This document shows positions 46,007 through 58,686 of a DNA stretch of 64,000 bases, piece after piece. Every line of letters starts with the position of its first letter. Within the stretch, counting starts at the first letter, position 1. The DNA comes from Areca catechu (lineage: Eukaryota; Streptophyta; Magnoliopsida; Arecales; Arecaceae). The position numbers and the translations under genes were made by a program. Where the stretch lies: assembly GCA_021397845.1 (NCBI GenBank), contig CM038046.1:4383001-4447000 (forward strand), in the 5' to 3' direction. The notes beneath the pieces are model-generated. The model saw only the letters and a program-made list of their open reading frames with translations. It did no database searches and had not been told where the DNA came from.

Positions 46007-46651
46007 ATAACCAATAAAAGATCTAATTTTGTTACAGTGTTTTTGGATATTTGAATTATTATCCTCTGTTGGACTAGCGGCGCCTCAACGCCCGCACGAC
46101 CCACGAAAAAAAAACATACATGGGGCCAGCGGAAGGAAACCAAAAAAAATAAAATTTGCATGAATTTCAATGCGATCGACGGTCACGAGTAGGGTTGCAA
46201 TCAAACTGCGATTGGAAGAGCTACAGGACTCCGATTTGGATATGTTTAGACCGTTGGACTCCTAGTGAGATACTCTATATAGTGGAGGCTACAAATTCGT
46301 GGATAGAGACACAGACAGAGGGTGGAGGACGAAAAAAGTGGTGAGAGATCTCTTGTAGAGGGCTGATTGAGAGAAGGATTCGGGATTTATTGTTGAGAAA
46401 TACTTATACGGGGTTGAGAGAGAGTTTAATCTGTAAATTTATTTTTCATGGTGAAACCTTTTGCATGTCTAAAAAAAATTGTATTTGTTATCTTTTCTTC
46501 TTTCTCTTGTAGTATCGACATCGACAATCGACGATCCTGTTTCGCTTCCATAATAAACGATATGAGAGCGAGTTGATACCGATCCCAATAGCTTCTCCTA
46601 CCCCGTTCCAAAAAAAAATAAAGCAATAACCAATAAAAGATCTAATTTTGT
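46007..46651. mobile_element. insertion of about 590 bp flanked by 26-bp direct repeats (retroposon-like)
   Basis: The 26-bp sequence at 46007-46032 (starting ATAACCAATAAAAGATCTAA) is repeated exactly at 46626-46651. The enclosed 593 bp is less AT-rich than its surroundings and ends in an A-rich tail (AAAAAAAAATAAAGC) just before the second repeat. This is the pattern of target-primed retroposition. No coding sequence or tRNA-derived head was recognised. Confidence 0.6.
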
Positions 46652-47689
46652 ATAAAAAAATCCAATTCGGTAACGATCAACCCTACTAACAAGTCAACAC
46701 TTCTAAACTTCCCGAATGGTTACGGCTTAGGAGATTCACACATAGATTGCTTGATTCTTGATATATTCAGAGTTTACTTATGCTTTGATAATCTTCTTGG
46801 GATCAAGTTATTCACGGAGTAGTAATTGTCGTTGAGATCCTATATATATCCATTTGAGTGGTCTCGAAACATTTAAATATTTGAAGTTTTATTGCGTGTT
46901 AATGACAGCAAAATATAATGAGATTTTAAAGTTGAATCGATTTTTGCCATAAGCTTCATGATACACTTTATAAGTGCAACGTCGTGGCATGAAGAGTGTT
47001 GCAAGGGCGCATGTGCATCTAAAATTTTTAAAAGGCCTCGTTCTACACCAACTCGTTGATCAGTTTATGCAAAGCATTATTTTAGTCATCTTGATAAGAT
47101 CATTAGGTGGCTTTTTTTTTTTTTTTTTTTTTTTGGTAAAGAAGATCATTAGATGGTTGTTGAAGACTAGAGACCCACCATAGGTATGGAAAGAATAAGC
47201 TAAACTATTTTATTAATCAGTCGTAAATATGGACATCGATGGGTTGCCAACTCGAAGAGATAAACATGGACTCCGATAAATTGCTAACATGAAGAGAGGG
47301 TACATTCGATCCATCAGCCCATTGGCTCCACGAGTGCCACCTGATTTTGATCGCACGGTCCAACAAACTACCGTTGTTAAATTGGGAAGCAAATGGCCGA
47401 ATTAATTAATAAACGGTCGCCGTTGAAGTCGGTCAACCGGCAGCACGTGCAGAATTCCAGCGGCTTTTTGACACACGCCGGGCGCTGCCGGTCCTCGGTC
47501 GGTTCGTAGCGAATCCCGACACGTTTAGTGGGATCTCCGAAACCCATGCTTGATGGACAATTTGTTTACCAAATTATAATATGCGGAGAATTCTATTAAC
47601 AATTTTAATGACAAGGAAGAGAGGACAGGAAATTTATCAAAGGATGATATATCTGTCCAATAATTGAAAATTCAATAATTTAAGGAGAG
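46652..47689. other. intergenic sequence without recognisable genes
   Basis: Mixed AT-rich sequence with a poly-T run near 47113-47134. I see no coding region or RNA gene. Confidence 0.5.
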
Positions 47690-50600
47690 AGATAAGAATA
47701 CCTGCTTCTTTTACATGCTTCTTTCATCATGCCACTATTATTCGCAGGCACAGAAATTGGATCAGAGCATTGCACTTTGCTGATAGTTAGTGGATAGAGG
47801 ATGAGGATGACATAAAGAGGGAGATTATGTTGTTCTTCAGATTTAGGTGGATTGTATCCAGTGAAGGCTCTCATTTTGTCACTTCTCCACCTCCAGAGTC
47901 CATGGTCTCTTCTCACCATAATCTTGCCCTTCTCGATCTTGTTTCTGAGAAAGAGGTTTGGTCGGTCCTCTGATCTCTAGGGGAGGACAAAGCTTCTGGT
48001 CGACTTTCCTCCTTTCTTTTTCTGGAGATATTGGGATATTCTCCGTTATGATATTGTTTCTACGATGTAGCTATTTTGTCTCTGGCAGGATTCCTAATTA
48101 TTGGAAGCAGACTTTTGTCACTCTTATCTTGAAGCGCTCTGATGCATTCGAGCCTAGTCACTTCAGGTCTATCAGTTTGTGTAACACCCTTCATAAGTTA
48201 TGTGCAAAATTGTTGGCCAATAGGATGAAGCATATTCTCTCGCAGCTTATCAGCCCTGAGTAGGATACTTTTGTAGGGGCTCGGTGTATTTTTGATAATA
48301 TTTTTATTGCTCAGGAGTTTATGTCTGATCTCCGTAAAGCTTCGGTTCGTTGCAGTCTGATGGCCATCAAGCTTGATATGGAGAGGGCATATGACCGCAT
48401 GCATTGGAAATTTCTGGAGAAAGCTTTGGATGATTTTGGATTTAATCAAGTCTGGATTTCCAGGATAATGGCTTGCATTGCTGGACCTTCTGTTGCTCTT
48501 CTTATTAATGGCTCTCCTATGAAGTTCTTCCATTCTGATGTCGGCCTTTGTCAAGGTTGTCCTCTCTTCGTATCTTTTCATTATTTATGCTTACTCCTTA
48601 TCATGAGCGTTGCGAGCAGTGGTACGGAATTTGGCAATTCAACCTTATATTCTCGCTCTTGGTGCTCCTCCTATCTTGTATCTTTCGTTTACAGATGATT
48701 GTTTACTTTTAAGCCGGGCCTCAGTTGTCTGTGCACAAGGTTTAAGGAGGGTTATGGAGGATTACTGTCTGGCACCGGAGCAGAGAGTTAATCTGCAAAA
48801 ATCTAAGATTCATCTTAGTTTAAAGACCCCTCTTCACCTCCGCCACAGGATTCATGATATCCTTGAGATTGCTAAGCGTCATGGTGCTCTGCAGTATCTG
48901 GGAGTTCCCATCTTGGATACCAGACTTCGCAGGGTGGATTGTGCTCCATGCTCCATTGGTCCGGGTTGTTCATGAAAGAGTCAAGGGCTGGCAAGGTAGA
49001 GCTCTTTTCACTATAGATAGGATCACCTTAATTCGATAAGTTCTCACTTCTCTTTCTATTTATTTACTATTTAATGTTGTCATATCCAAACTGTTATTCT
49101 TAAGCTAGAGCAAATAATCCGTGCTTTCTTATAGGATTCTGCTTTTGGTCGTCGGGGGATTCATCTCTTAGGGTGGCAGATTGTCTATCAGCCACTTCAG
49201 AGTGGGGGTCTTGGTATTCATTTTCTTGTTCTCAAGAGGAAGGCCTTGCTGGGGAGACATGTAGCCAAATTCTTACTTTGCTCTGATAGCATGTGGATCT
49301 CTATGATGAGGGCTAGATATGGTCTGCCTTCTGCTCTCTATGAGGGGGTTTTAGAGTTGTTCGACATTGCTCTGCTATTTGGAGGGAGATGGTTGCAAGG
49401 GCCTCGGATATTCTTCTTCACATGACTTGGATGATGGGAGATGGCAGATCCATTAGCTTTATGATGGACCCTTGGATTTCGGATGTTTCCTTAGTCAGGT
49501 GGCCCACCTTTATCTCCAAGGATATTTCGGACATGTTATCCATCTCGGATCTTTTTGCTCATGGTTATTCTTAGTGGGATCCATCCATGGTTAGTTAGAT
49601 TTTTGGGGAGATCCTTGGCCAGAGGGTTTTATATATTCTTTTCTCTGTTCATCCTTGTCCGGACATTAGGGTTTGGAAGCACTCTACCATTCCTAGAGCC
49701 CAGATGTCTGACTTGATGTCTATCTTTTGCCCTGAGCCTCATACGACTCTTGACATTGGTTGGATTTGGTCGCTTCGGATCCATCCCAGAGTTTCCCTCT
49801 TTTTGTGAAAACTCGGCGCTGCCTCCCTACTAGATCGTTCCTTATTGCGAGAGGACTCCACTTGCCCTCCTTCTGCCCAGCCTGTGAGGCAGATGGTGAA
49901 ACTATGCTACATGCTTTGTTTCTTTGCCCAAGGGCTTGGCAGGTTTGGCGAATGGCTGAATTCAATGAGCTTTTCATTCTTGCTGAGGATCGGGTGGATA
50001 GATTCCTGCAATTGCTTAGTCCTGAAACTATTCTCCCTTATTTTACTTTCCTGGCGTACATTGATTACCACATTTGGCTTACTCGGAATGCTATAGTCTT
50101 TAGCTCTGCCACATGCCCTAACAGAATGATAGTTGAAAGAGTTAGGGCTCATGCTTAGGAGTATCATAATATGGCTACAATGTCTATAGAGATCTCGGGT
50201 TCTACTTTTACTTCTCGAGCACCCCGTCGGGTATTTATATCTTGGGAACCCCCTCATCCATAGTTCTTCACAGTCAATTTTGATGGGAGTGTCAGAGATA
50301 GACAGGGGGTGCCAGCTTTATCATCCGTGACTATGGGCTCGGTATTCTTACTGCTGGTGGGTACCATCTTCATGACCCGACGATCCTTGGGACGGGGCTT
50401 CAGGTTACTTAGGCTGGTATTTAGTATGCCTGGAGGATTTTACATTTAGATCGGGTGATTATTGAGGGAGATTCAGCTACGGTGATTTCTTGGATTCGTC
50501 AGACATTGAGGTCTTCACCTGCACATCCTATTATTCGGAATTTCGATCTTCTTTTGTAGGGGTGTGCAACTTTTATCGTACGGCATGTTTATCAGGAGGT

Positions 50601-50755
50601 CAATTTTGTTGCGGATTAGGTAGCCTCCTATGTCGCTAATCATTCTATGTATTATGGTCTCATATGGAGGATGCCCCTGCTTAGTTTTGTGATATTATCC
50701 TCTCTAAATTTTTAAGATGTATTCCATGATACGAATATTTCATTTTTATTAAAAA
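47690..50755 (+). mobile_element. 5'-truncated, degenerate LINE (non-LTR retrotransposon)
   Basis: Fragments of one plus-strand L1-type ORF2 in shifting frames: a linker (FHHATIIRRHRNWIRALHF, about 47700-47770), RT (FRSISLCNTLHKLCAKLLANRMK; KLDMERAYDRMHWKFL; GLCQGCPL; FTDD where FADD is usual, about 48690), a C-terminal zinc-binding domain (RCLPTRSFLIARGLHLPSFC, about 49800-49940) and an RNase H-like segment (VNFDGSV, IIEGDSATVISWI, 50270-50660). The endonuclease is absent. Stops and several frameshifts make it inactive. The end is placed near an A/T-rich stretch at 50740-50755; no target duplication was found. Confidence 0.85.
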
Positions 50756-50789
50756 TTTTTTTTCAAGTTTCCAGACGGGAGGTATAAAC

Positions 50790-51045
50790 TTACTCGCGGA
50801 GCAGCGCAATCTCTCCCCTCCTCCACCACCCTCTCCGTCCGATCGGCTTGGCGCGCGTCTTCGGGTGGGTAATAGCTGACCAAGGAAACGGTAAAAACTG
50901 CTCGTTTCCTTTATCGGTTACGGCCGTAAAAACGGAACCCCCGTACGGGCCCCGCTCCGGCCGTGTTCTGGAGGGTCCCATCCGGTCTTCCCCCGTCAAC
51001 GCTCGATGCCCTTCTCCATCGGGTCGTCGTCGCTCTCGTTGAGTC
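50790..51045. other. GC-rich, CpG-rich island upstream of the ankyrin gene
   Basis: A compositional island follows a TATAAAC word at about 50783. It could be the promoter and an untranslated first exon of the ankyrin gene 1.1 kb downstream, or another insertion. From 51046 to 52168 I see no coding exon; a (TTA)n run lies at about 51587-51620. Confidence 0.3.
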
Positions 51046-51584
51046 CAATATGATACAATATCTAACAACCACTTCGTCATTCAATTGTCTAAAATTTGTC
51101 CAAGGATTTTTCTCGTCCTAAATGCTGTTCCTTCTTCTAACCGAACGCCATAATCACCTCCTTCATGGACTTCAGTGAAGTCATCTATGCATCTGTTATT
51201 AAATTGATAAAATAAGCTGATGTCTCTATCCCTGTTTCTTATGGATTTAAGAGGTCCCTCTCCTCATCATTTGATGAAAGGCGTCCCCCTCGGAGAGGAT
51301 TGCTGCTTCCATGGTCTCATGGCTCCCAGAATGAAATGGAGGCAGGGGCCCATTTCCATAAGGCAGGGGATGGGTTTGGGTCTGGATCATAGATATCACC
51401 ATTGCCGGTTTTCGTTTCTCTCGTCCCCCCATGTGAGCCTTTATGATCGTGTCTCTTTTTTTTTTTTGTTTTCTTATTAATTTTGTTACATATATTATCC
51501 TTCTCTGGATTCCACCCAAATGTCATGCATGTAATACCCATGCGATGATACCATCCAAAATTTTTTTTCCCCTTCTCGTTTTGA

Positions 51585-51620
<36 letters not shown>

Positions 51621-52168
51621 TTAAAGAAGATTCGAGTTGGAGGGAAGCTCTGGTGCTTTTGTGCTTGGCTTTTTTATGTGTAGATTATGGAAGGTTTTGA
51701 GGCCTTAAGGGGTGGTCAGCTTGTTTTCTTGTGTTCTCGTTATTTCATCGAATGGGAGGCCACAACAGCCAATAGTTAATTCTGTCCAAATGGGGTTCAT
51801 TTGTTTAGATTGTGGCAGTGGCGTGGCACTGCAGCAGAATTCCCCCTTTACCATTTTCTATTAGTTTTTTCTTTTCTTTATTGCCTTTGTCGTTGATGTA
51901 GAGAATGGTGGATGGATGGGAGGCTGGGAATGGGGAGCCAGGGGGGATGGATTCAGAAAGTACAAAACTTTGTAGTAACTGGCCTGCTGCTTTTGATGCA
52001 GGGCTTCATGGTGTGGAATCATATAATTCATCTAGCTGTTTTGAGTTCTGAGGTTTCCCATCATGGCGACTGGAATGGTGGTTTGCGGAGATTGTCTCTA
52101 GATTTAAGTTTTTGTTGTGAAAGGAGATTTTAGCTTAGAAGGTATTTCCATACATCAAGGCCACAAGG

Positions 52169-54992
52169 ATGGAATTGCCGGTCGGACAGCGGAGCTTCCG
52201 GCAGAAGAGGATGACGAAGCAGCTGACCGGGAAACGGGGTGACACTCCGTTGCATTCAGCTGCAAGGGCAGGAAAATTGACTGCGGTGAGGGACATCATT
52301 TCAGGAGCCAATGAGGAGGAATTGGAAGAGTTGCTGATGAAGCAGAATCAGGCAGGAGAAACTGCGCTGTTTGTTGCCGCCGAGTATGGGTATGTTGATG
52401 TGGTGAATGAAATGATCAAATACCATGATGTTGCGATGGCTGGAATGAAGGCTAAGAATGGTTATGATGCTCTGCACATAGCTGCCAAGCAAGGAGATGT
52501 AGGTATTAACTCTATCATAAAAAAAGTTCATTTTGAACTTAAATGTCGCCGATCAATGTGGCAAGCTTCTAGTTATTCTACTCATTTGTTAATTTTTCAG
52601 AAGTTTCAATGCAATATCATTTTCCTAAGTTTTTCTAAAATTTATTATGCAAGACAATAATTTAGGGATTGTGGTTTATGTCCTTTTCCCTGATTATCTT
52701 GAGAGTAAAATATTGTCCGAATGGTCCTTTTATCTCTTCTTCGTCGTCTTCTTTTTACAGAATGATTCATTCTAAATTCGAACATTATTCCTCTATTGTC
52801 TACTCTTGATCTACTTGATTTCTATTTCTAATTCTTTGCCCCTTATTTCTTTGGTCCTTCATCTACACATAAAGGTGACTACCTTAACAAAGTCGTGTGT
52901 ACATGTCCTCTGGGTAAATCGAAAATAATGTTAAGACATAGGAAAGTGGTTCAGATTGTCAAAAAAACAGTTAGCATGAGTAAGCTGTTTCATCAGTAGA
53001 CGCTCAAATAACTCAATGTTCTGATGTTATTTTCTTAATTTTGACCTGTTAAATTGAATGTTCGAGATGTTATTAATAGACAGTCAGTGCAGTTGGAGAA
53101 TCTGGCTCCTCTGGTATCGATCAAACATTGGCATCTATCTCTTCATTAAATACAGCTTTTGTTTTTATCACCATTTGACAAACTAAGTAATTACATGGCT
53201 AGATGTTGTAAAGGAGCTTTTGATGGCTCTTCCAGAACTCTCCATGACTGTGGACTTATCAAACACCACAGCATTACACACTGCTGCCACACATGGCCAT
53301 ATCGAGGTGGTGAATCTCCTATTGGAAGCTGATGGGAGTTTGGCACTAATTGCAAGGAGCAATGGTAAAACTGCTCTGCATGCTGCTTCAAGGAATGGGC
53401 ACTTGGAAGTTGTCAAAGCTCTTCTGATCAGAGACTCCGGAATTGCTACTAGAACTGATAAGAAAGGACAGACTGCACTTCACATGGCAGTCAAGGGAAG
53501 AAGCTTAGACCTAGTGGAGGAGCTTCTCAAGTGCGAACCCACACTGGTCAACTTGGTGGACACAAAGGGCAATACGGCCCTTCAAATAGCAGCTAGGAAG
53601 GGTCGTACCCAGGTGAATAGCTCTCAAGACATTTATTGTTTTTATGAAGACTAAATTTTCTCAATATTTTACTTTCTTAATGTGATCAATGGGTCCTATT
53701 CTTCATCAGTATGCACAATTATCAAGATATTCATCATCCGCATTTTGAAATACTTCTGAATGCTGGTGGCTTCTGCATGAGTTTTAAGGAACACTTGCCA
53801 TGTCATTTGTTGATCACAATGCCAAGCCATGGCTGTAATTTCTGGTGCAAACTGCAGATAAATCTAAATCTATTAATTATGGCTTTATTCCTCCTGTGCC
53901 TGTTTTCATTGCATTCTGTAATTTGCGATATTTGTTAAAAATTGCAGGTAGCCCATTGTTATCTTACATTTTTGTTTTGTTCATCTATCGTGTGTATCAA
54001 AGGAGATGTGGTCAGATGCAAATTAATTACAGTAATATATTAATTAAAAAGAAAAAAATGTATTAAAATGCCTATCTTGAATCATGATGTAGCAGGAACA
54101 GAATTAACACCACCAAAAATGAACTGATATTGTGGGAACAACAGTGAAATGTCCAAGGCCTACTATGCTTCCTTCTTGTCTTTATGATATTAATTTGTGT
54201 GATAGAGGTTTTCTTGACTAAGTGGCTGATAGATGTGTCATGCATATGCAGTTTGAACATGTAGGATGGCTTCTTTTTTGTTCATCGAGTGCATTGACGA
54301 AGGAGGCTATCCAGTGTTGATTTTTGAGTATGATTATATGGAGCCTTTGACAAAAGTTAGGTGGTATCAACTAGTCAAGACATTCTGTACATTCAACTTT
54401 GCCTTTAGTAAATTTTGTTTTGATTCTTTTAAGTTTCCTCTGGACTTTTTAGTTCATGAGTAATGTTGCTTAGAGAACATCATTCTTCATTTCTCATATC
54501 CTTATTATTGATAGTACGATCTGAATGTTTATCATAGCTTGCAGGATTGCAGTACCATACGTCCTATCATTGAACTAGAAGAGTAGGCAAATTCACCACC
54601 ATTTTGCAAAAGAAGAAAGAAAATAAAAGAAAAAAGAAAAAGAAAGAGAATGCAACTTTATTTGATCTGTAGATGGCGACTCTTGTCCTCAGCAAATAAA
54701 AATGAAGTGCATGCTACTTAACATCTTTGCATCATCAGTTTGCAGCATAAAAAAATGTTAGCATTTTGGTGGCTGGCATATCATCAATTACATCAACTGT
54801 GGGGACTGAATATTGGGCAGGAGGGCATTCAAGGTCTTCTAGCTTACAAATACAAAATTGTGATTTATTGGTTATTATGGGAAATTTCTATTGCAATAAT
54901 GAAAATTTCTGGTGGTACTGCTGTGGAATTACCTTTCCAATCCAATGGTGGAGTTCTGGACTTGATCAAAGGCCACATAAATCATCACTGAA

Positions 54993-55034
<42 letters not shown>

Positions 55035-56283
55035 CAAAAAAAGAATCATTTGGCCCAGGGTTTCCATGTAGAAAATTTCTTAGACAGAATATTCAATCTT
55101 CTCGTACAAACTTCCAAGGAAAGTTAAGAACTAAGAATAAGAACAATGGTTGGTAGTTGCCTGTTGCTCATTACCTTCATTATAAAGTTAAGAAACCTGC
55201 CTCTGGAATACAACTACAGTAGTGAGATAAAACATTTGCTCATGTTAGAAACAAAATGACAGAACATTTATTCGGAGGATTTTATACATTCTTGCCCTTA
55301 CAGCTATAATTTATTAAATTAGAGCCTTGGGGTTGAGTAGATAAGTCATAATGTTTATCACTACATTACATAGGGCATGAGCATGTTGTTTGTGGCATGC
55401 TGCATCAGCTGATGAGGAAAAAGATAGTCAGGGCTATTGTGTTTGTAAGCCTCTTTAATAGCCAAGCTGTTACTGTATTTTCTTGTTGATTCTTTTGTTA
55501 TCTATATGTCCTCCGGCTCCTTCAGCATATGAAAGACCTGTTCCCAAACATTTCTCGAATCCCCTGGCAACCTTGTTTTGTTTCTAAATATTTTTCATGG
55601 ACTTCTCAGATCAACTCAATTTATGGACTCATTAAGAAATTTTTGTGCAGATTGTAAAAAGACTTGTTACGCGTGCAGGGGATTGCGAAGAAGTTGAACA
55701 AGCTGCATGCAGAGGGCCTCAACAATGCAATCAATTCCAACACAATTGTAGCAGTCCTCATTGCCACCATAGCATTCGCAGCCATCTTCAGCGTTCCTGG
55801 TGTTTATGTAGATTATGAAAACCTTGCCCCTGGGCTCACTTTAGGGGAAGCTGACATCTCGCACCAAACACCTTTCATTATCTTTTTCATCTTCGACTCC
55901 GTGGCTCTCTTCATATCTTTAGCTGTTGTGGTGGTACAAACATCTGTAGTTGTTATCGAGAGCAAGGCAAAGAAACAAATGATGGCAATCATCAACAAGC
56001 TTATGTGGCTAGCCTGTGTACTTGTAAGTGCTGCATTCCTTGCGCTGTCTTTTGTCGTAGTTGGGAAGCATGAGAGGTGGTTGGCTATTGGAGTGACAAT
56101 TATAGGGACTACCATATTAGCCACAACGTTGGGCACTATGCTCTACTGGGTGATCGCCCATCGGATCGAGAGGCGAAGAAGCTGAGAAACATCAGACGGT
56201 CGTCACTTAGTAGGTCGCGATCATTTTCTGCCTCGGATGGAGAATTGTTCAACAATGAGTACAGGAAAATGTATGCAATCTGA
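52169..56283 (+). pseudogene. ankyrin repeat plus PGG-domain membrane protein (ITN1-like), damaged
   Basis: Exon 1 (52169-52502) starts MELPVGQRSFRQKRMTKQLT and carries ankyrin repeats (DTPLHSAARAGKL, ETALFVAAEYGYVDVV, YDALHIAAKQGD). Exon 2 (53203-53612) holds further repeats (TALHTAATHGHIEVVNLLLE, TALHAASRNGHLEVVKALL, TALHMAVKGRSLDLVEELL). The last exon holds the PGG region (GLNNAINSNTIVAVLIATIA) and four hydrophobic membrane segments. The usual acceptor at 55650 leads to IVKRLVT and then an abrupt jump, out of frame, into the PGG linker: the last ankyrin repeat and linker are missing. An AG at 55678 would keep frame. A second slip near 56172 removes the conserved tail, whose frame runs to 56283. 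Plant relatives act at the plasma membrane in salt and ROS responses. Confidence 0.82.
54992..55034. repeat. (CT)n(AT)n compound microsatellite in the ankyrin gene intron
   Basis: About 13 CT units followed by about 8 AT units. It lies in the long intron (53613-55650), in which I recognise no missing exon. Confidence 0.9.
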
Positions 56284-58686
56284 GAAGAAGGCCAGGTTTT
56301 CGACTGCGCTATGGCTGTCTGGTGTACCTCTTACCACGATATGTATATCAACCATCTAATTGTCATGAGTTCCTCCCTCGGCAGTAGTGCTTGCTTGGAC
56401 TGGAAGGACAAAGTGCAGGGAAGGATGTTCAAGAACAAGTTTACATGTTGATGTGGGAGTGCACAGGCGAGGGAAGTTTTTAACTTTATACAAGGCTGAT
56501 TTGGTGAACATGATGCGAATCGAGAGGGGCCTATATATATATATATATATATTCTTACAGATTGCAGTGAGCTCTTTCATTTTGTTTCTTAGATCAGGCC
56601 AAAGTTCTCTGAGATTGATTGCATGCGACCATGGTGATTTTCTGTCAGTCGTTTTACAGAGCGCAGTTTTTTCTCGTCTAACCACATGGTGGTGAATTTT
56701 GTTCAGATATTTGTGGAAGTGCACTTTCTAGGAGAAGCAGAAATCATGATAAACCATGTAGATCATCAAAGAGGAAGCAATGATTTATTTTTGTATGCGT
56801 AGAGAGGTATTAATACAAAAGTAAAATATAGCTGGGCAAACTTAATTTTCTCCTGATAGTGCCTGGTATTATATTACATGATGTGCTTTTTACATAAAAC
56901 AATATTAATAATGTGTGATGCACCTGAGAAACCTGATGGGTGGCTGAGTGGCTCCAATAACAACCATCCGATTTTTTGAGACCCATATTGGATGATACAT
57001 GCAAATTCGCGTTTGATAGTTAAAATTTTTCCATTTCTTTCCTGACAAGTGAATACTTGAATAGAAAGTGTAAGGCCAGATAAGGTGCTTTTAGATATGT
57101 TTGGAATGTCTTTTTTATACTTTTATTTATTTTTAAAATAAGATTATAGATATCAAAATTTAAAAAAAAAATATGTATCACTATTTTTTTATTTTTTATA
57201 ATATTTTTTTATTATTTTATATAAAATATGAAAGAAAGAAATTCTTTCTTTTAATAATTTTGAAAATAAAAAATTTATATTTTTTGACTATGAGAACCGA
57301 TATCATGTCCATTATCATGTATCATCATCTCTATCATTTCCATCATTATCATTTTTGTCATTGCAGTTATAACCAAACATTACTATCATCATCAACTCTA
57401 TTATCACTATTACTATTATCATCACTATTATTGTCTTTACTACATTAGCTACTATTGCTATGCCACTGCCACTGTTATTGTCTACTTTTATCATGTCATC
57501 GATGCTTCTATCATCACAGCCATTATTACCATAGCATCCTATTTTATTATGGCTACCTCTACATTATCATCTTTACCATTGTCATATCCATTGCATCACC
57601 ATGACCCTGCCACCATTATTATTACCATTATTATTATTATTATTATTGTTATTTAATTATCATTCCTATAATTATCACTGCTATTATAGTTTTTTAGTCA
57701 ACGATGTTATTGTTGTTATGCGCGCATCCAATATCATCTTCACCTCCCCTATTTTTGTCACTGCTATCACGATCTCTATCACTATCTCCATAGCTACTAT
57801 AATACTACATTAAAATAATAAATTATATTGTTATATTATAATATTATTATAAATAGTATAATGCCATTATAAATATATTATTTGATCTATAATAACTATT
57901 TAAAATATTATTGAAAAATTAGATTGAAATGTAAAAAACTATAAACTTAAAAATATTATGTGAGATTTTTTTTGATAGTATAAATAGGTAATATCCGCTG
58001 CTATCACTTTCATGTGATAAAGCACTTTCTCAATTTAGTTATGAAATAAATATTAAAATTTTAGTACTTAAAAAATATAGTCATTAAATAGTTTTTTTGA
58101 TTAAAAAGCTCCACCGAGGAAAATTTTATTTTTAAAAGTTTTGAGGAGAAAAACTCCATCACCCAGCCAGAAATAGAAGACGTGCCGAAGTCAACCGTGG
58201 AGTCAAAAAAACATTTGGTGTTTTTACCCAACACAAAAAAAAAAAAATTGGTGCAACGGGTGGAAGGTTTAGTGCGGACTTATATGTGATATTACACACC
58301 ATCAGGGTTTATATGTAAATATGTATGTCTTAGGTTTCACTGATGACTGCACCGGGCTTGCCGATTCTTCTACGAAGCTTCGATTCTTGTTTTTCTGTCC
58401 AACGCTATCCGAGGGTTTATCTCAAGGAGTTTGAATGTAAAGAGGGATATCCTAAGTTTGGACTAACATCGGCACCTCAATCACCGACATCAGTTGCAAC
58501 TTGACAAAATCATTTTTTTTATAGGGTCTTCGGTTTTAAATGCCGGCAAGCAAACTCGAGGCTTCTGGCGTTATAAGTAGGGAGGTCTCGTTGTTGATTA
58601 GAAGAAAGAACGTCAACCCTCTTGGTGCCCATCCTCTTTCTTTCTCCGTTCCTGGCCTTGGTGCGGGATCCAATCGATCCATCGAG
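56284..58686. other. intergenic region with a degenerate ATC/ATT trinucleotide tract
   Basis: From about 57290 to 57810 the sequence is dominated by imperfect CAT, ATC and ATT triplets, producing Ser/His/Leu-rich open frames that are not genes. The rest is AT-rich. The last 150 bp before the UFL1 start is probably its leader. Confidence 0.6.

Noticed and set aside
57290..57813. Ser/His/Leu-rich ORFs in the ATC/ATT tract
   Set aside because: Degenerate trinucleotide repeat produces open frames by composition; no start context or homology.
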